Source: Sandaracinaceae bacterium (lineage in GTDB: Bacteria > Myxococcota_A > Polyangia > Polyangiales > Houyiibacteriaceae). Taken from it: a stretch of 64,000 bases of DNA. The notes beneath the pieces were generated by a model. It was not told the origin of the DNA. It ran no database searches and saw nothing but the letters and a program-made list of their open reading frames with translations. Positions 8,100 through 16,758 of this stretch are shown piece by piece. Both the position numbers and the translations under genes were made by a program. The stretch lies in assembly GCA_020633075.1 (NCBI GenBank), contig JACKEI010000002.1:1364001-1428000 (forward strand), given 5' to 3'. Numbering within the stretch: the stretch's first letter is position 1; each line of letters begins with the position of its first letter.

Positions 8100-9494
8100 G
8101 TGGAACGCCTCTCCGGTCTCGACGCCTCATTCCTCTACCTCGAGACGCCCAAGATGCACATGCACGTGGCGATGGCCGCCGTGCTGGACCCGGCGCAGAT
8201 GCCGGGGGGCTACAGCTTCGAGAAGGTCCAGAACCTCATCGAGAGCCGCGTGCATCGCATGCCTGCGTTCCGTCGCCGCCTCGTCGAGGTGCCGTTCACG
8301 CTGCACCACCCCGTCTGGATCGACGACCCCGACTTCGACATCATCCGCCACGTGCGGCGCGTGGCCTGCCCCGCGCCCGGAGGACGGGAGGAGCTGGGCG
8401 ACATCTGCGGCCGCATCGCCAGCACCCCCCTCGATCGCTCGCGCCCCCTCTGGGAGGCCTGGGTCATCGAGGGCATCGAAGGAGGCCGCTTCGCCGTCAT
8501 GACCAAGGTCCACCACGCGGCCGTGGACGGAGCCACCGGCGCCGGCCTGCTGGTGCACCTCTTCAGCTTGGACCCCACCGAGGCCGCACCCGGCCCGGCC
8601 ACTGCGCCGGCGTTTCGCGGGGAGGGCGTGCCCTCGCCCATCGACATGATGCGCGACGCCGTGGTCTCCCGCGTCAAGCAGCCCGCCGAGTTCGTCAAGC
8701 TGGTGGCGCACACCGCAAGCGCCATCGCGGGGGTGGCCAAGCAGCGCCAGGAACCTGACGCGCTGGTCGGGGGCACACCCCTCCGTGCCCCGCGCACCAG
8801 CTTCAACGGCGCGCTCAGCGCGCGTCGCAACGTGGCCTTTGCGCAGCTTCCCCTCGAGGGTCTCAAGCGCATCAAGGCCCGCCACGACGTGCGGCTCAAC
8901 GACGTGGTGCTGGCCGTGTGCGCCGGCGCCCTGCGGCGTTACCTGGACGGCCGCGGCGAGCTGCCCAGCGACCCGCTCGTCGCGGTGTGTCCCATCTCGG
9001 TGAAGTCCGTGAAGCCAGGCGTCGGCAGCAACCACGTCTCCGGCATGTTCACGTCGCTGGCCACGGACATCGACGACCCCGTGGAGCGCCTGATGGCCAT
9101 CAAGGCAGGGACCATGGGCGCCAAGCACGAGCACCAGGCCATCGGGGCCGACATGCTGCAGAGCTGGGCAGAGTTCGCCGCGCCCACCACCTTCCACCTG
9201 GCGGCGCGCTTCTACGCGCGCTGGCGCTTGGCCGAGAAGCACCGGCCCATCCACAACCTGGTCATCTCCAACGTGCCCGGTCCGCAGGTGCCCATCTACC
9301 TCGCGGGCGCCAAGCTGGTGGCGGTCTACCCCATGGGGCCCGTCATGGAGGGGGCGGGGCTCAACGTCACGGTGATGAGCTACGACGGGCACGTGGACTT
9401 CGGCTTCATGGTGGCGGCCGACCTCGTCCCGGACGTCTGGTCCCTCGCAGCGGGTGTCCAGCCCGCCTACGAAGAGCTCCGCAACGCCCGCTGA
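8100..9494 (+). CDS. Wax ester synthase / diacylglycerol acyltransferase (WS/DGAT)
   Basis: This 464-residue protein, with a GTG start at 8100, has the family's N-terminal signature LSGLDASFLYLETPKMHMHV. The catalytic motif HHAAVDG is at residues 138-144. The C-terminal half keeps NHVSGMF and the NLVISNVPGPQVPIYLAGA block typical of bacterial WS/DGAT enzymes. Such enzymes transfer fatty acyl groups from acyl-CoA to alcohols or diacylglycerol to make storage wax or triacylglycerol. Length and motif order match the family. It stands alone on this strand, divergent from the kinase pair, and begins a run of lipid-related genes. Confidence 0.92.
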   Translation: MERLSGLDASFLYLETPKMHMHVAMAAVLDPAQMPGGYSFEKVQNLIESRVHRMPAFRRRLVEVPFTLHHPVWIDDPDFDIIRHVRRVACPAPGGREELGDICGRIASTPLDRSRPLWEAWVIEGIEGGRFAVMTKVHHAAVDGATGAGLLVHLFSLDPTEAAPGPATAPAFRGEGVPSPIDMMRDAVVSRVKQPAEFVKLVAHTASAIAGVAKQRQEPDALVGGTPLRAPRTSFNGALSARRNVAFAQLPLEGLKRIKARHDVRLNDVVLAVCAGALRRYLDGRGELPSDPLVAVCPISVKSVKPGVGSNHVSGMFTSLATDIDDPVERLMAIKAGTMGAKHEHQAIGADMLQSWAEFAAPTTFHLAARFYARWRLAEKHRPIHNLVISNVPGPQVPIYLAGAKLVAVYPMGPVMEGAGLNVTVMSYDGHVDFGFMVAADLVPDVWSLAAGVQPAYEELRNAR

Positions 9495-9608
9495 GCGGCC
9501 TCCGCGCGCCCCTCCCGCAGGCGCTCCACGGCGTTACGCGGCGCGGCACAGCTCGCCAATAGCGCTAACCGTGCGTTGGCCAGCGCATCTGCTAGCGTCC
9601 CGCCCATC

Positions 9609-10325
9609 ATGAAGACCAAGCTCTACATCTACTGGCCGGCCGGCATGGAGTTGTTCACGGTGGCGCTCGCGTGCTCGCTGGACAGCCGCGCCATCCGCGA
9701 CACCGGCGTGAACTTCGCGCTGCACTTCGACCCGGCCCAGTGGATGGCGATGCTGCTCTCGCCCTACTTCCTGACGTGCGCCGCGTTCGCCACGTTCGGC
9801 ATGTGGAAGCTGCACCAGATCTGGAAGTCGGGCCCGGTCTTCTCCGACACCGACAAGTTCGCGATGGTCTGGTTCACCATGAACGCCTGCTGGTACCACA
9901 CCGGCTGCGACGTCATGTCCGGGCTCTTCCAGGTGATGCCCAACCTGCGCGACGCCTACGCCATCTCCAACGCCAACCACAACTTCCCCATGCACGACCT
10001 CCACCGCATCGCGCTGGACACCGTGTACTGGCTGGAGCTCTTCATCCAGCTGCCCATGTGCGTGGCCGTGGTGGTCCTGTACGCCAAGCGCTCACCGGCC
10101 CGCCCGGTGGTGGAGGCGTTCCTGTGCGCGCTGCACTTCGCCGGCACCTGGGCCTACTACCTGCCGTACATGCTGATGGGCGAGACCAGCAACCCGATCG
10201 TGTCCAACATCGACCGCACCGTGGCGCTGGCTTGGGTCATCGTTCCCGCCCTCCTGGCGTGGCGCGCCATGAAGCAGGTCATGGCCATGGGCTCCCAGAG
10301 CTTGGCAGCCGACCCCCAACGGTGA
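9609..10325 (+). CDS. EXPERA/EBP-like integral membrane protein
   Basis: The ATG at 9609 gives 238 residues with at least five hydrophobic helices. The middle resembles emopamil-binding protein (sterol delta8-delta7 isomerase): a short WK-containing loop (FGMWKLHQIWKSG), an aromatic helix (WFTMNACWYHTGCDVM), then a helix with an internal glutamate (VYWLELFIQLPMCVAVVVLY) and a paired helix with HFAGTWAYYLPYM. In EBP/EXPERA proteins these helices form the sterol pocket. The match was made by eye and the isomerase function is an inference. The next genes (SDR, acyl-CoA ligase, sterol-desaturase-type hydroxylase) suit a sterol or related lipid role. Confidence 0.55.
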   Translation: MKTKLYIYWPAGMELFTVALACSLDSRAIRDTGVNFALHFDPAQWMAMLLSPYFLTCAAFATFGMWKLHQIWKSGPVFSDTDKFAMVWFTMNACWYHTGCDVMSGLFQVMPNLRDAYAISNANHNFPMHDLHRIALDTVYWLELFIQLPMCVAVVVLYAKRSPARPVVEAFLCALHFAGTWAYYLPYMLMGETSNPIVSNIDRTVALAWVIVPALLAWRAMKQVMAMGSQSLAADPQR

Positions 10326-10371
10326 TACCAAGAGTGATTCGCGCGTCACGGCGCGCCCACTTGGAGATGGC

Positions 10372-10815
10372 ATGCGGAGCTGGCTGATACTGGGAGCTGT
10401 GGTGTTCGTCGTCGGCGGCGGGCTTGGGCTCTCTGCGTGTGCGGACGGCGCGTTCCTCGAAGGTGGCCCCCCCGAGGACCAGGTAGACTTGGGTCGTCCA
10501 GACCTCGGCCCGCCCCCCCCCGACCTCGGCAGGCCGGACAGCGGGCCGCCGGACCTCGGCCCCCCGGACCTCGGTCCGCCGGACATGGGACCCGACCTCG
10601 GGCCCTGCAACGGTCAGCCCACCTGTTGTGGCGACAACATCATCCAGTCCAACGAGTTCTGCGAGCCAGGCCTCCCCGTCGGGATGGGCCGCTGCCCGGT
10701 GAACCCGGCCAGCGACTGCAACCAGAGCGGTGGCGTCATGTGCATCGAGGGCAGCAACTGCCTGCGTCGCTGCGTCGCGCGGAACCTCCTGAACCCGGCG
10801 CAGATCTGCCCATGA
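10372..10815 (+). CDS. Small lipoprotein with Asp-Leu-Gly-Pro repeat linker and Cys-rich C-terminus
   Basis: The 147-residue protein starts with a lipoprotein signal ending in LSAC. A linker of repeated PDLGPPDLGPPDMG-type units (residues about 35-80) follows. The last 65 residues contain eight cysteines (TCCGDN, FCEPG, RCPVN, DCNQSGGVMCIEGSNCLRRC), so a disulfide-bonded outer domain is likely. A good GGAGA ribosome site precedes the start. The acidic repeat looks like a surface stalk and recurs in other lipoproteins here. The SDR gene follows 16 bases downstream. The function is unknown. Confidence 0.8.
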   Translation: MRSWLILGAVVFVVGGGLGLSACADGAFLEGGPPEDQVDLGRPDLGPPPPDLGRPDSGPPDLGPPDLGPPDMGPDLGPCNGQPTCCGDNIIQSNEFCEPGLPVGMGRCPVNPASDCNQSGGVMCIEGSNCLRRCVARNLLNPAQICP

Positions 10816-10831
10816 ACGGAGTTCGCTGACC

Positions 10832-11803
10832 ATGCTGGTGATGCTGACGGGGGCCTTCGGGAACCTGGGAATGGCGACGGCCGAGGCGCTGGTGCGCGCT
10901 GGCCACGACGTGCGGGCCCTGGACCTCGACACCAAGCTCTCACGCGCACGGGCCGCCGAGCTCCAGCGCACCGCCGCCCGCGCGGGCATCAACCTGGACG
11001 TGCGCTTCGGCGACATCCGGGATGCCACGTACGTGCGGCACGCGGTCTTGGCCTGTGACGCGGTCATTCACCACGCGGCCATCCTGCCGCCCACCACCGA
11101 GCACTCTCCCGAGCTCGCGCGCGCCATCAACGTCGGTGGTACGGAGTGCGTGCTCCGCGCCCTCGAAGAGCTACGCACCCCTGGGCGCCTGATCTTCCCG
11201 TCCAGCGTCAGTGTCCACGGCCCGCGCCTGCACGAGCGACCGCCCGTCACGGCCGCCACGCCAACCCGGGGCACCGACGAGTACACGCGCGGTAAGATCG
11301 CCTGCGAAGAGATGATCCGGGCGTCGCGCGTGCCGTGGGTCATCACGCGCGTGGGTGTCTCCCCGGATCCCGGCGCCAGCAGCGTCACCCTGGACACGCT
11401 GCGCATGCTCTTCCGCATCTCCCCCAAGAACCGCATCGAGTACGTGCATCGGGACGACGTGGCGCGCGCCATGGCGGCGGCCGTGACCTGCGACCAAGCG
11501 CTCGGCAAGACGCTCATGCTCGGGGGCGGCAAGGGCTGTCGCATCACGCACTACGACCTGATCCAGACCCTCTTCGACGCGCTGGGCCTCGGTCGCGTGC
11601 CCTTCGACGCGTTCGGAGACGAGAGCTACTACACGGACTGGATGGACACGGACGAGGCGCAGCGCCTGCTGAACTTCCAGAGCGGTCGTTTCGAGGACTA
11701 CCAGGCCGAGCTCGCCGCCCGCATGCGGCCGATCCGACTAGGGCTGCGACCCGGCCGGCGCGCGCTGCGCTGGGGCTTCCTGTCGCTCGTTCGCCCTCGC
11801 TGA
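10832..11803 (+). CDS. NAD(P)-dependent extended SDR (epimerase / 3beta-HSD type)
   Basis: The 323-residue protein has the Rossmann motif TGAFGNLG at its N-terminus, an acidic residue after the second strand (ALDLD, favouring NAD), FPSSVSVHG for the catalytic serine and YTRGK for the Tyr/Lys pair. It is therefore a complete extended SDR. The closest functional classes are sugar epimerases and 3beta-hydroxysteroid dehydrogenase/decarboxylases; the choice cannot be made from sequence alone. GGAG lies ten bases before the start. Its position between an EBP-like gene and a sterol-desaturase-family gene favours a sterol or lipid substrate. Confidence 0.8.
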   Translation: MLVMLTGAFGNLGMATAEALVRAGHDVRALDLDTKLSRARAAELQRTAARAGINLDVRFGDIRDATYVRHAVLACDAVIHHAAILPPTTEHSPELARAINVGGTECVLRALEELRTPGRLIFPSSVSVHGPRLHERPPVTAATPTRGTDEYTRGKIACEEMIRASRVPWVITRVGVSPDPGASSVTLDTLRMLFRISPKNRIEYVHRDDVARAMAAAVTCDQALGKTLMLGGGKGCRITHYDLIQTLFDALGLGRVPFDAFGDESYYTDWMDTDEAQRLLNFQSGRFEDYQAELAARMRPIRLGLRPGRRALRWGFLSLVRPR

Positions 11804-11830
11804 AGAGCACTGTAACAAGTTCTATTTTTT

Positions 11831-11861
11831 CGGAATCGCCCCTCCACAGAGCGCGATTCCG
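11831..11861. promoter_or_regulatory. 9-bp inverted repeat upstream of acyl-CoA ligase
   Basis: CGGAATCGC at 11831-11839 is the exact reverse complement of GCGATTCCG at 11853-11861, separated by 13 bases. It lies 20 bases before the ligase start, just after an unusually T-rich run (11821-11830). A T-run on the 5' side rules out a normal terminator, so an operator or leader hairpin is more likely. Confidence 0.4.
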
Positions 11862-11881
11862 GGCTATGGTGCGCATCTACG

Positions 11882-13468
11882 ATGACCCAGAGCGCGAACC
11901 ACCTCTTCGAGCCCACGTTGATGCCTCACCTCATCATCGACGGGCTCAACCGCTACCACGACCGCCCCTGCCTGTACCTCGGCGACGAGATGCAGACCTA
12001 TCGCGAGGTGCGGGAGAAGACGAGCCAGCTGATCCAAGCGCTCAACAGCAAGGGCATCGGCAAGGGCTCGCGCACCGCCATCATCTCGGCCAACCGCCCA
12101 GAGGTGCTGCACAACATCGCGGCTGGCTCCATCGCCGGCGTGTGCGCCACGGCGCTGCATCCCCTCGGGTCGTTGGACGACCACGCCTACGTCATCGAGA
12201 ACGCGGGCATCGAGACCCTCATCTACGACCCCACCGCGTTCGAGGGCTTGGCCAAGGCGCTCAAGGAGCGCGTGCCCGGGCTGAAGAACCTGCTGGCCTT
12301 CGGCCCCACGGAGGTGGGCGAGGACTACTGCGCGCTCGCGGCCACCTTCACGCCGAAGCCCCTCGTCGCGGCGGACATCACGGCCGAGGACCTCAACACC
12401 ATCGTGTTCACGGGCGGCACCACCGGCCGCCCCAAGGGCGTGCTGCAGCCGTATCGCTCGGGTGCGTACATGACCATGGTGCAGATGGCGGAGTGGGAGT
12501 GGCCCGAGGAGATCCGCTTCTTGGTGGCCACACCGCTGTCGCACGCGGCCGCCGCCGTGTTCGTGCCCACGCTGCAGCGTGGTGGCGCGCTCTACGCTAC
12601 CAAGGGCTTCACGCCGGACATCTTCTTCGACACCATCGAGAAGCACCGCATCACCACCACCTTCTTGGTGCCGGTCATGGTGTACGCGCTGCTGGATCAC
12701 CCGCGCGCCAAGACGGCGGACCTCTCGTCGCTCGAGACGCTCTTCTACGGCGCGTCGCCCATGTCGCCCGCGCGCTTGCAGCAGGGCGTGGAGCAGTGGG
12801 GGCAGATCTTCTTCCAGTTCTTCGGTCAGTCCGAGGCGCCCATGGTGCTCACGCACATGAAGAAGAAGGAGCACGACCTGAGCAAGCCCGAGCGCTTCTC
12901 GTCCTGTGGCCGCCCGGCGCCCTGGGTGCACATGGCGCTGCTGGACGACGAGGACAAGCCCGTACCCGCTGGCGAGCCCGGCGAGATCTGCGTGCGCGGC
13001 CCGCTCGTGATGAAGGGCTACCACAACCTCCCGGAGGAGACCGCCAAGGCCTTCTCGGGCGGCTGGCTACACACCGGCGACGTGGGCCGGCTGGACGAGG
13101 ACGGCTTCCTCTACATCGTGGACCGCAAGAAGGACATGATCGTGACGGGCGGCTTCAACGTGTTCCCGCGGGAGCTCGAGGACGTCATCTCCGCGCACCC
13201 GGGCGTGGCCATGGTGTCGGTCATCGGTGTCCCGGACGAGCGCTGGGGCGAGGCGGTCAAGGCCGTGGTCGTGCTGAAGCCCGGCGTCGAAGGCACGCCC
13301 GAGCTGGCCATGGCCATCAAGGAGCGCGTCAAAGAGAGCAAGGGCTCGGTGCAGACGCCCAAGTCCGTGGACTTCGTGGACAAGATCCCCCTCTCGGCCG
13401 TGGGCAAGCCCGACAAGAAGGCGCTGCGGGCCGCCTACTGGGGCGACCGCACGCGCGCCGTCAACTGA
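11882..13468 (+). CDS. Fatty acyl-CoA ligase (AMP-dependent synthetase)
   Basis: The 528-residue enzyme has the P-loop-like IVFTGGTTGRPKG, the FGQSEAPM motif, GEICVRGPLVMKGYHN, WLHTGDVGRLDEDGFLYIVD and the C-terminal PLSAVGKPDKKALR lysine motif. All core and C-terminal motifs of the class I adenylate-forming family are present. It should activate a carboxylic acid, probably a fatty acid, as its CoA thioester. No clear ribosome site precedes the ATG. An inverted repeat sits just upstream. Its last 34 bases overlap the convergent hydroxylase gene. Confidence 0.9.
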   Translation: MTQSANHLFEPTLMPHLIIDGLNRYHDRPCLYLGDEMQTYREVREKTSQLIQALNSKGIGKGSRTAIISANRPEVLHNIAAGSIAGVCATALHPLGSLDDHAYVIENAGIETLIYDPTAFEGLAKALKERVPGLKNLLAFGPTEVGEDYCALAATFTPKPLVAADITAEDLNTIVFTGGTTGRPKGVLQPYRSGAYMTMVQMAEWEWPEEIRFLVATPLSHAAAAVFVPTLQRGGALYATKGFTPDIFFDTIEKHRITTTFLVPVMVYALLDHPRAKTADLSSLETLFYGASPMSPARLQQGVEQWGQIFFQFFGQSEAPMVLTHMKKKEHDLSKPERFSSCGRPAPWVHMALLDDEDKPVPAGEPGEICVRGPLVMKGYHNLPEETAKAFSGGWLHTGDVGRLDEDGFLYIVDRKKDMIVTGGFNVFPRELEDVISAHPGVAMVSVIGVPDERWGEAVKAVVVLKPGVEGTPELAMAIKERVKESKGSVQTPKSVDFVDKIPLSAVGKPDKKALRAAYWGDRTRAVN

Positions 13469-14253
13469 CGCACCTTGGCCTCGACGGGCAGCGGATACAG
13501 CAGCTGCCCGGGAAAGGTCTCCGGGAAGGTCTCGATGCCCTCGAAACCCAGCCGCGCGGGGGGCTCGGCGGGGACGTACGCCGTGCCGAAGAGCCAGTCC
13601 CAGAGCGACAGCGTGATGCCGAAGTTCTTGTTCACTGGCCCGGCGCTTGGGTGCACGTGGTGCCACGCGTGCATGGCCGGGTTGTTCAGCACGTAGCCCA
13701 GCGGCCCGATGGGCAGCCGCAGGTTGGCGTGGTTGAAGTGGCCGATGACGGTGTTGAACACGGCCAGCGCGAAGAGCGCCTCCCCCGCGAAGCCGAAGAA
13801 CGCGAGCGGCAGGTACTGCAGCGAGCGGTAGACCACGATCTCCAGCCAGTGAAAGCGCAGGCTGCCCAGCCAGTCCAGCTCCACGATGGAGTGGTGCACC
13901 TTGTGAAAGGTCCAGAGGAAGGGCACGCGGTGGAGCAGGTTGTGAATGCACCACTGCGCGAAGTCCATGACCAGCAGCCCCACCAGGAACTGCACCCACA
14001 GGGGCCAGCTGGCGGCGGCGTCACGGTGGAGCTCGACCCCCAGCGCGCCGCGTGCCCACTGGTCCACGTGCGCCGCGAGTGGGTCCGCCAGCAGGGCCAG
14101 CGCCACCGCTAGGAAGTGGCCGTTCCAGACCACGTAGAGCGCGTCGCTCAGGATGCCGCGGCGCAGCAGGCGCTGCGAGCGGTAGCGCGGGAGGACGCGC
14201 TCGAGCACGACGAAGACCAGCGAGATCCCCGCGAGCCAGAGCGCGTAGCTCAT
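13435..14253 (-). CDS. Sterol desaturase / fatty acid hydroxylase family protein
   Basis: The 272-residue membrane protein carries three histidine clusters of the di-iron hydroxylase superfamily: HNLLH, HKVHH and HAWHH, with an added NHAN. At least four hydrophobic helices are visible. The family includes sterol C-4 methyl oxidase, C-5 desaturase and fatty acid hydroxylases, so it probably hydroxylates or desaturates a lipid using O2. It is convergent with the acyl-CoA ligase and overlaps its end by 34 bases. With the EBP-like protein and SDR nearby, a sterol substrate is possible but unproven. Confidence 0.88.
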   Translation of the reverse strand: MSYALWLAGISLVFVVLERVLPRYRSQRLLRRGILSDALYVVWNGHFLAVALALLADPLAAHVDQWARGALGVELHRDAAASWPLWVQFLVGLLVMDFAQWCIHNLLHRVPFLWTFHKVHHSIVELDWLGSLRFHWLEIVVYRSLQYLPLAFFGFAGEALFALAVFNTVIGHFNHANLRLPIGPLGYVLNNPAMHAWHHVHPSAGPVNKNFGITLSLWDWLFGTAYVPAEPPARLGFEGIETFPETFPGQLLYPLPVEAKVRQLTARVRSPQ

Positions 14254-14295
14254 GTTGGCCCTGCCTGCGCTCCGTGGTGCGCCGCGCTGCGTGCC

Positions 14296-14967
14296 TCAGA
14301 GCGCAATCGAGATACCCGCGTTCATCACGAACTGCAGCGTGCGGAACTTGGCTCCGTTGTCGCGGAAGCCGTCGCGGCGGAAGCCCGTCTCGAACATGAA
14401 GCCGATGCGGTCGTTGATGAACAGCTGCCCGCCGAACATGAGCCCCACGCTGACGCCCACCTCGGTGTCCCAGCCGGCCGCGTCCGAGAAGTAGAAGGTC
14501 AGCCCCATGGGGATGCCGATGTAGACCTCGAGGGGGTGCCCCGACGCGTCGAAGCGATAGCGGCCCTTGGACCACACGCCGAAGTTGAGCGCGTTGATGC
14601 GGTCGGGACCAACGCCGAAGATCTGGCCCGGCGTGAGCACGTGGAAGTCCAGCAGGGGACCGATCACCACGTAGTCGTGGATGGGGATCTCCACGCGCAG
14701 ACCCACCCCGCCACCGACCCCGATGCTCCGGGAGAGCGAGGAGCCGTCGTCGCGGACCCGCCAGCTGCCGCCGCCGCGCAGCACGCCGTACGCGTTGAGG
14801 CGCCACTGGTCGGTTGGCCCCGAGCTGGTGACCCCGGTGCCGCCGTCCACCAGCTGGACCTGGGCCGAGACGGGCGCTGGACCGAGGGCCAGGGCGACAG
14901 CCGTGGCGGCGAAGGCGAGCGTGACAGTGGTGCGCGTCGGGCGCAGGACGGACTCACGGTTGGACAT
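14296..14967 (-). CDS. Exported, probable outer-membrane beta-barrel protein
   Basis: The ATG at 14967, with AAGGAAC eight bases upstream, gives 223 residues. A signal peptide ends at PVSAQ. The mature part is rich in alternating hydrophobic/polar strands and glycine (VGGGVGLRVEIPIHDYVVIG, GVSVGLMFGGQLF) and ends in a hydrophobic strand (MNAGISIAL), as in outer-membrane barrels. No family name is recognised. It lies between the MsrA gene upstream and the hydroxylase gene downstream, all on the same strand. The longer frame that extends through the MsrA gene was rejected. Confidence 0.75.
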   Translation of the reverse strand: MSNRESVLRPTRTTVTLAFAATAVALALGPAPVSAQVQLVDGGTGVTSSGPTDQWRLNAYGVLRGGGSWRVRDDGSSLSRSIGVGGGVGLRVEIPIHDYVVIGPLLDFHVLTPGQIFGVGPDRINALNFGVWSKGRYRFDASGHPLEVYIGIPMGLTFYFSDAAGWDTEVGVSVGLMFGGQLFINDRIGFMFETGFRRDGFRDNGAKFRTLQFVMNAGISIAL

Positions 14968-14990
14968 GAATGGGTTCCTTCGGTTGTGAG

Positions 14991-15641
14991 CTACTGCGCC
15001 ACGCCCACGGGGCAGGTGACGCCGGTTCCGCCCAGCCCACAGTAGCCGCCTGGGTTCTTGGCGAGGTACTGCTGATGGTACTCCTCGGCGTAGTAGAACG
15101 CCGGGGCGGGGAGGACTTCCGTGGTGATGGGGCCGTAGCCGGCGGCCTGCAGCTTGGGCTGAAAGGCGCGCAGCGAGGCCAGGGCGGCCGCGTGTTGGTC
15201 GTCGCCGTAGGTGTAGACGCCCGAGCGATACTGGGTGCCGCGGTCGTTTCCCTGGCGCATGCCCTGCGTAGGGTCGTGGCTCTCCCAGAACACCTTGAGC
15301 AGCGCCTCGTACGTGACCTGAGCGGGGTCGAACACCACCAGCACCACCTCGTTGTGGCCCGTGCGCCCGGAGCACACCTCGTCGTAGGTGGGGTTGGGTG
15401 TGTGGCCGGCGGCGTAGCCCACCGCGGTCGTGAGGACGCCCGGGGCCTGCCAGAACTTGCGCTCTGCGCCCCAGAAGCAGCCCAGCCCGAACAGCGCCTG
15501 CTGCGACCCTTCCGGGAAGGGGGGCTCGAGCGGAGCGCCGCGGTGCACGAAGTGCTCGCGCGGTACCTTCATGCGCGTGGTCCGGCCTGGCAGCGCCTCC
15601 GCTGGGCTTGGGATGGTGAGCTTCTTGTGGCTTCCGAACAT
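14991..15641 (-). CDS. msrA: Peptide methionine sulfoxide reductase MsrA
   Basis: This 216-residue enzyme has the catalytic GCFWG motif (residues 54-58, Cys55). It also has the family blocks GYAAGHTPNPTYDEVCSGRTG, FWESHDPTQGMRQGNDRGTQYRS (partly) and YYAEEYHQQYLAKNP, and ends with a Cys-containing tail (GYCGLGG, VTCPVG) for recycling cysteines. It reduces the S-epimer of methionine sulfoxide in proteins. There is no signal peptide, so it acts in the cytosol. The N-terminal 35 residues before the conserved core are usual for the family. Confidence 0.96.
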   Translation of the reverse strand: MFGSHKKLTIPSPAEALPGRTTRMKVPREHFVHRGAPLEPPFPEGSQQALFGLGCFWGAERKFWQAPGVLTTAVGYAAGHTPNPTYDEVCSGRTGHNEVVLVVFDPAQVTYEALLKVFWESHDPTQGMRQGNDRGTQYRSGVYTYGDDQHAAALASLRAFQPKLQAAGYGPITTEVLPAPAFYYAEEYHQQYLAKNPGGYCGLGGTGVTCPVGVAQ

Positions 15642-15766
15642 AGGACGAGTGTAGACGCGCGATGCCCCAGTTGGTTACGGGCACTGCTCCGCGACGAGCT
15701 GCGCCATGAGCGCGAGTAGCGGGTGGAGTCGTCGCATGCTTCTTTCTTCGCAGACGGGGATGCCGC

Positions 15767-15800
15767 AAAACGCCCGGGCTGACAAGCCCCGAGCCCGCCT
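15767..15800 (-). terminator. Intrinsic terminator after the alpha/beta hydrolase gene
   Basis: Read on the minus strand, GGGCT-TGTC-AGCCC forms a GC hairpin followed shortly by TTTT (the A-run at 15767-15770). It starts just past the hydrolase stop at 15805. A 20-codon frame (15676-15738) in the same gap has no support beyond a weak ribosome site. Confidence 0.45.
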
Positions 15801-15804
15801 TCCG

Positions 15805-16758
15805 TCATGGGGCCGCGTCTCGCTCCAGCAGGAAGGGGAGGGCCGCATCGAGGAAGGTCTGCGGAGCGTCCACGTGCGCGAAGTGCGAGCCCTCGCGCAG
15901 GGCCACGAACTCCGCGTCCGGGAGGAGCGCGCGCAGCTTCTCGCCCACCACGGGCGGGACCATCGGGTCCTCGGGCGCGTAGAGCAGCTGGAGCGGCACG
16001 GGGAAGCGGACGCCGCGCACACGGCGCCCCTCGAGGTCGCGCGTGAAGCGGGCCATCTCGTCCACGTCCAGCGTCTCGCGCAGAATGCGGTAGAACGCGT
16101 GGCGCCCGGCTGGCGTGCGCAGCGGCGCCGCGTACTCGCGGGTCTCCTCCCGCGACTTCAGGGTCTCGTCGTAGTAGTGCACGTTGCGCTGCACCCAGCG
16201 CTCCGGGTCGAGGGCGATCAGCCGCTGCAGGATGGGCTCGCTCACCGGCAGCGAGAGCGCGGCGCGCAGCGCGTGCAGGCGTCGGAGAGGGACGCCGGGG
16301 GAGTGCAGGTTGACCAGTCGCCCGAGCGCGTCCGGCTCACGGAGCGCGAGCCGCATGGCCAGGTACCCACCCAGCGAGTTGCCCACGGCCGCGCACCCGC
16401 GGATGCCCAGCGCGTCCACCAGCTCGGACAGGAACTCGGTGTACCGGTCAGGGTGATACGAGCGGTCTGGGGCGCTGCTGCGACCGCTGCCCGGCAGGTC
16501 CGGCGCGTACACCGTGAAGTGCTGCGAGAGCGGGGCGAGCACGTAGCGGAACGAGTAGCTGGAGGTCATGAGCCCGTGCACCAGCAGCAGCGGTGGGCCG
16601 GCCCCGACCACGCGGCAGTGTACGCTCAGGCGCCCGAACGCGCGGCTGTCGAGGGGCAGCTCGCGCGCTGGCGTCTGGAAGTACGTGTGCGGCACCCGTG
16701 GCCGCTCGGGCAGCTGGCCGAACGGCAGCTGGCGGAACGGGGCGCGGGCGGCGCTCAC
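15805..16758 (-). CDS. Alpha/beta hydrolase
   Basis: The GTG at 16758 overlaps the stop of the molybdopterin oxidoreductase gene (GTGA), which fixes the start and implies translational coupling; the protein has 317 residues. It has the oxyanion motif LLLVHGLMTSSYSFR, the DLPGSGRS loop, the nucleophile elbow GNSLGG, an acid in APEDPMVPP and the catalytic histidine in EGSHFAHVD. The full triad is therefore present. The substrate is unknown. Coupling to a molybdenum enzyme suggests that both act on one compound or pathway. A hairpin with a T-run follows the stop. Confidence 0.88.
   Translation of the reverse strand: MSAARAPFRQLPFGQLPERPRVPHTYFQTPARELPLDSRAFGRLSVHCRVVGAGPPLLLVHGLMTSSYSFRYVLAPLSQHFTVYAPDLPGSGRSSAPDRSYHPDRYTEFLSELVDALGIRGCAAVGNSLGGYLAMRLALREPDALGRLVNLHSPGVPLRRLHALRAALSLPVSEPILQRLIALDPERWVQRNVHYYDETLKSREETREYAAPLRTPAGRHAFYRILRETLDVDEMARFTRDLEGRRVRGVRFPVPLQLLYAPEDPMVPPVVGEKLRALLPDAEFVALREGSHFAHVDAPQTFLDAALPFLLERDAAP

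Noticed and set aside
9575..9605. TGGCC...CTGC resembling a sigma-54 promoter before the EBP-like gene
   Set aside because: The spacing between GG and GC is one base too long and the flanks do not fit.
11821..11861. Hairpin with T-run as a terminator after the SDR gene
   Set aside because: The T-run lies before the hairpin on the coding strand, not after it, so it cannot work as a normal terminator.
15676..15738. 20-codon frame between MsrA and hydrolase genes
   Set aside because: Too short, lies right after a terminator, and has no recognisable relative.
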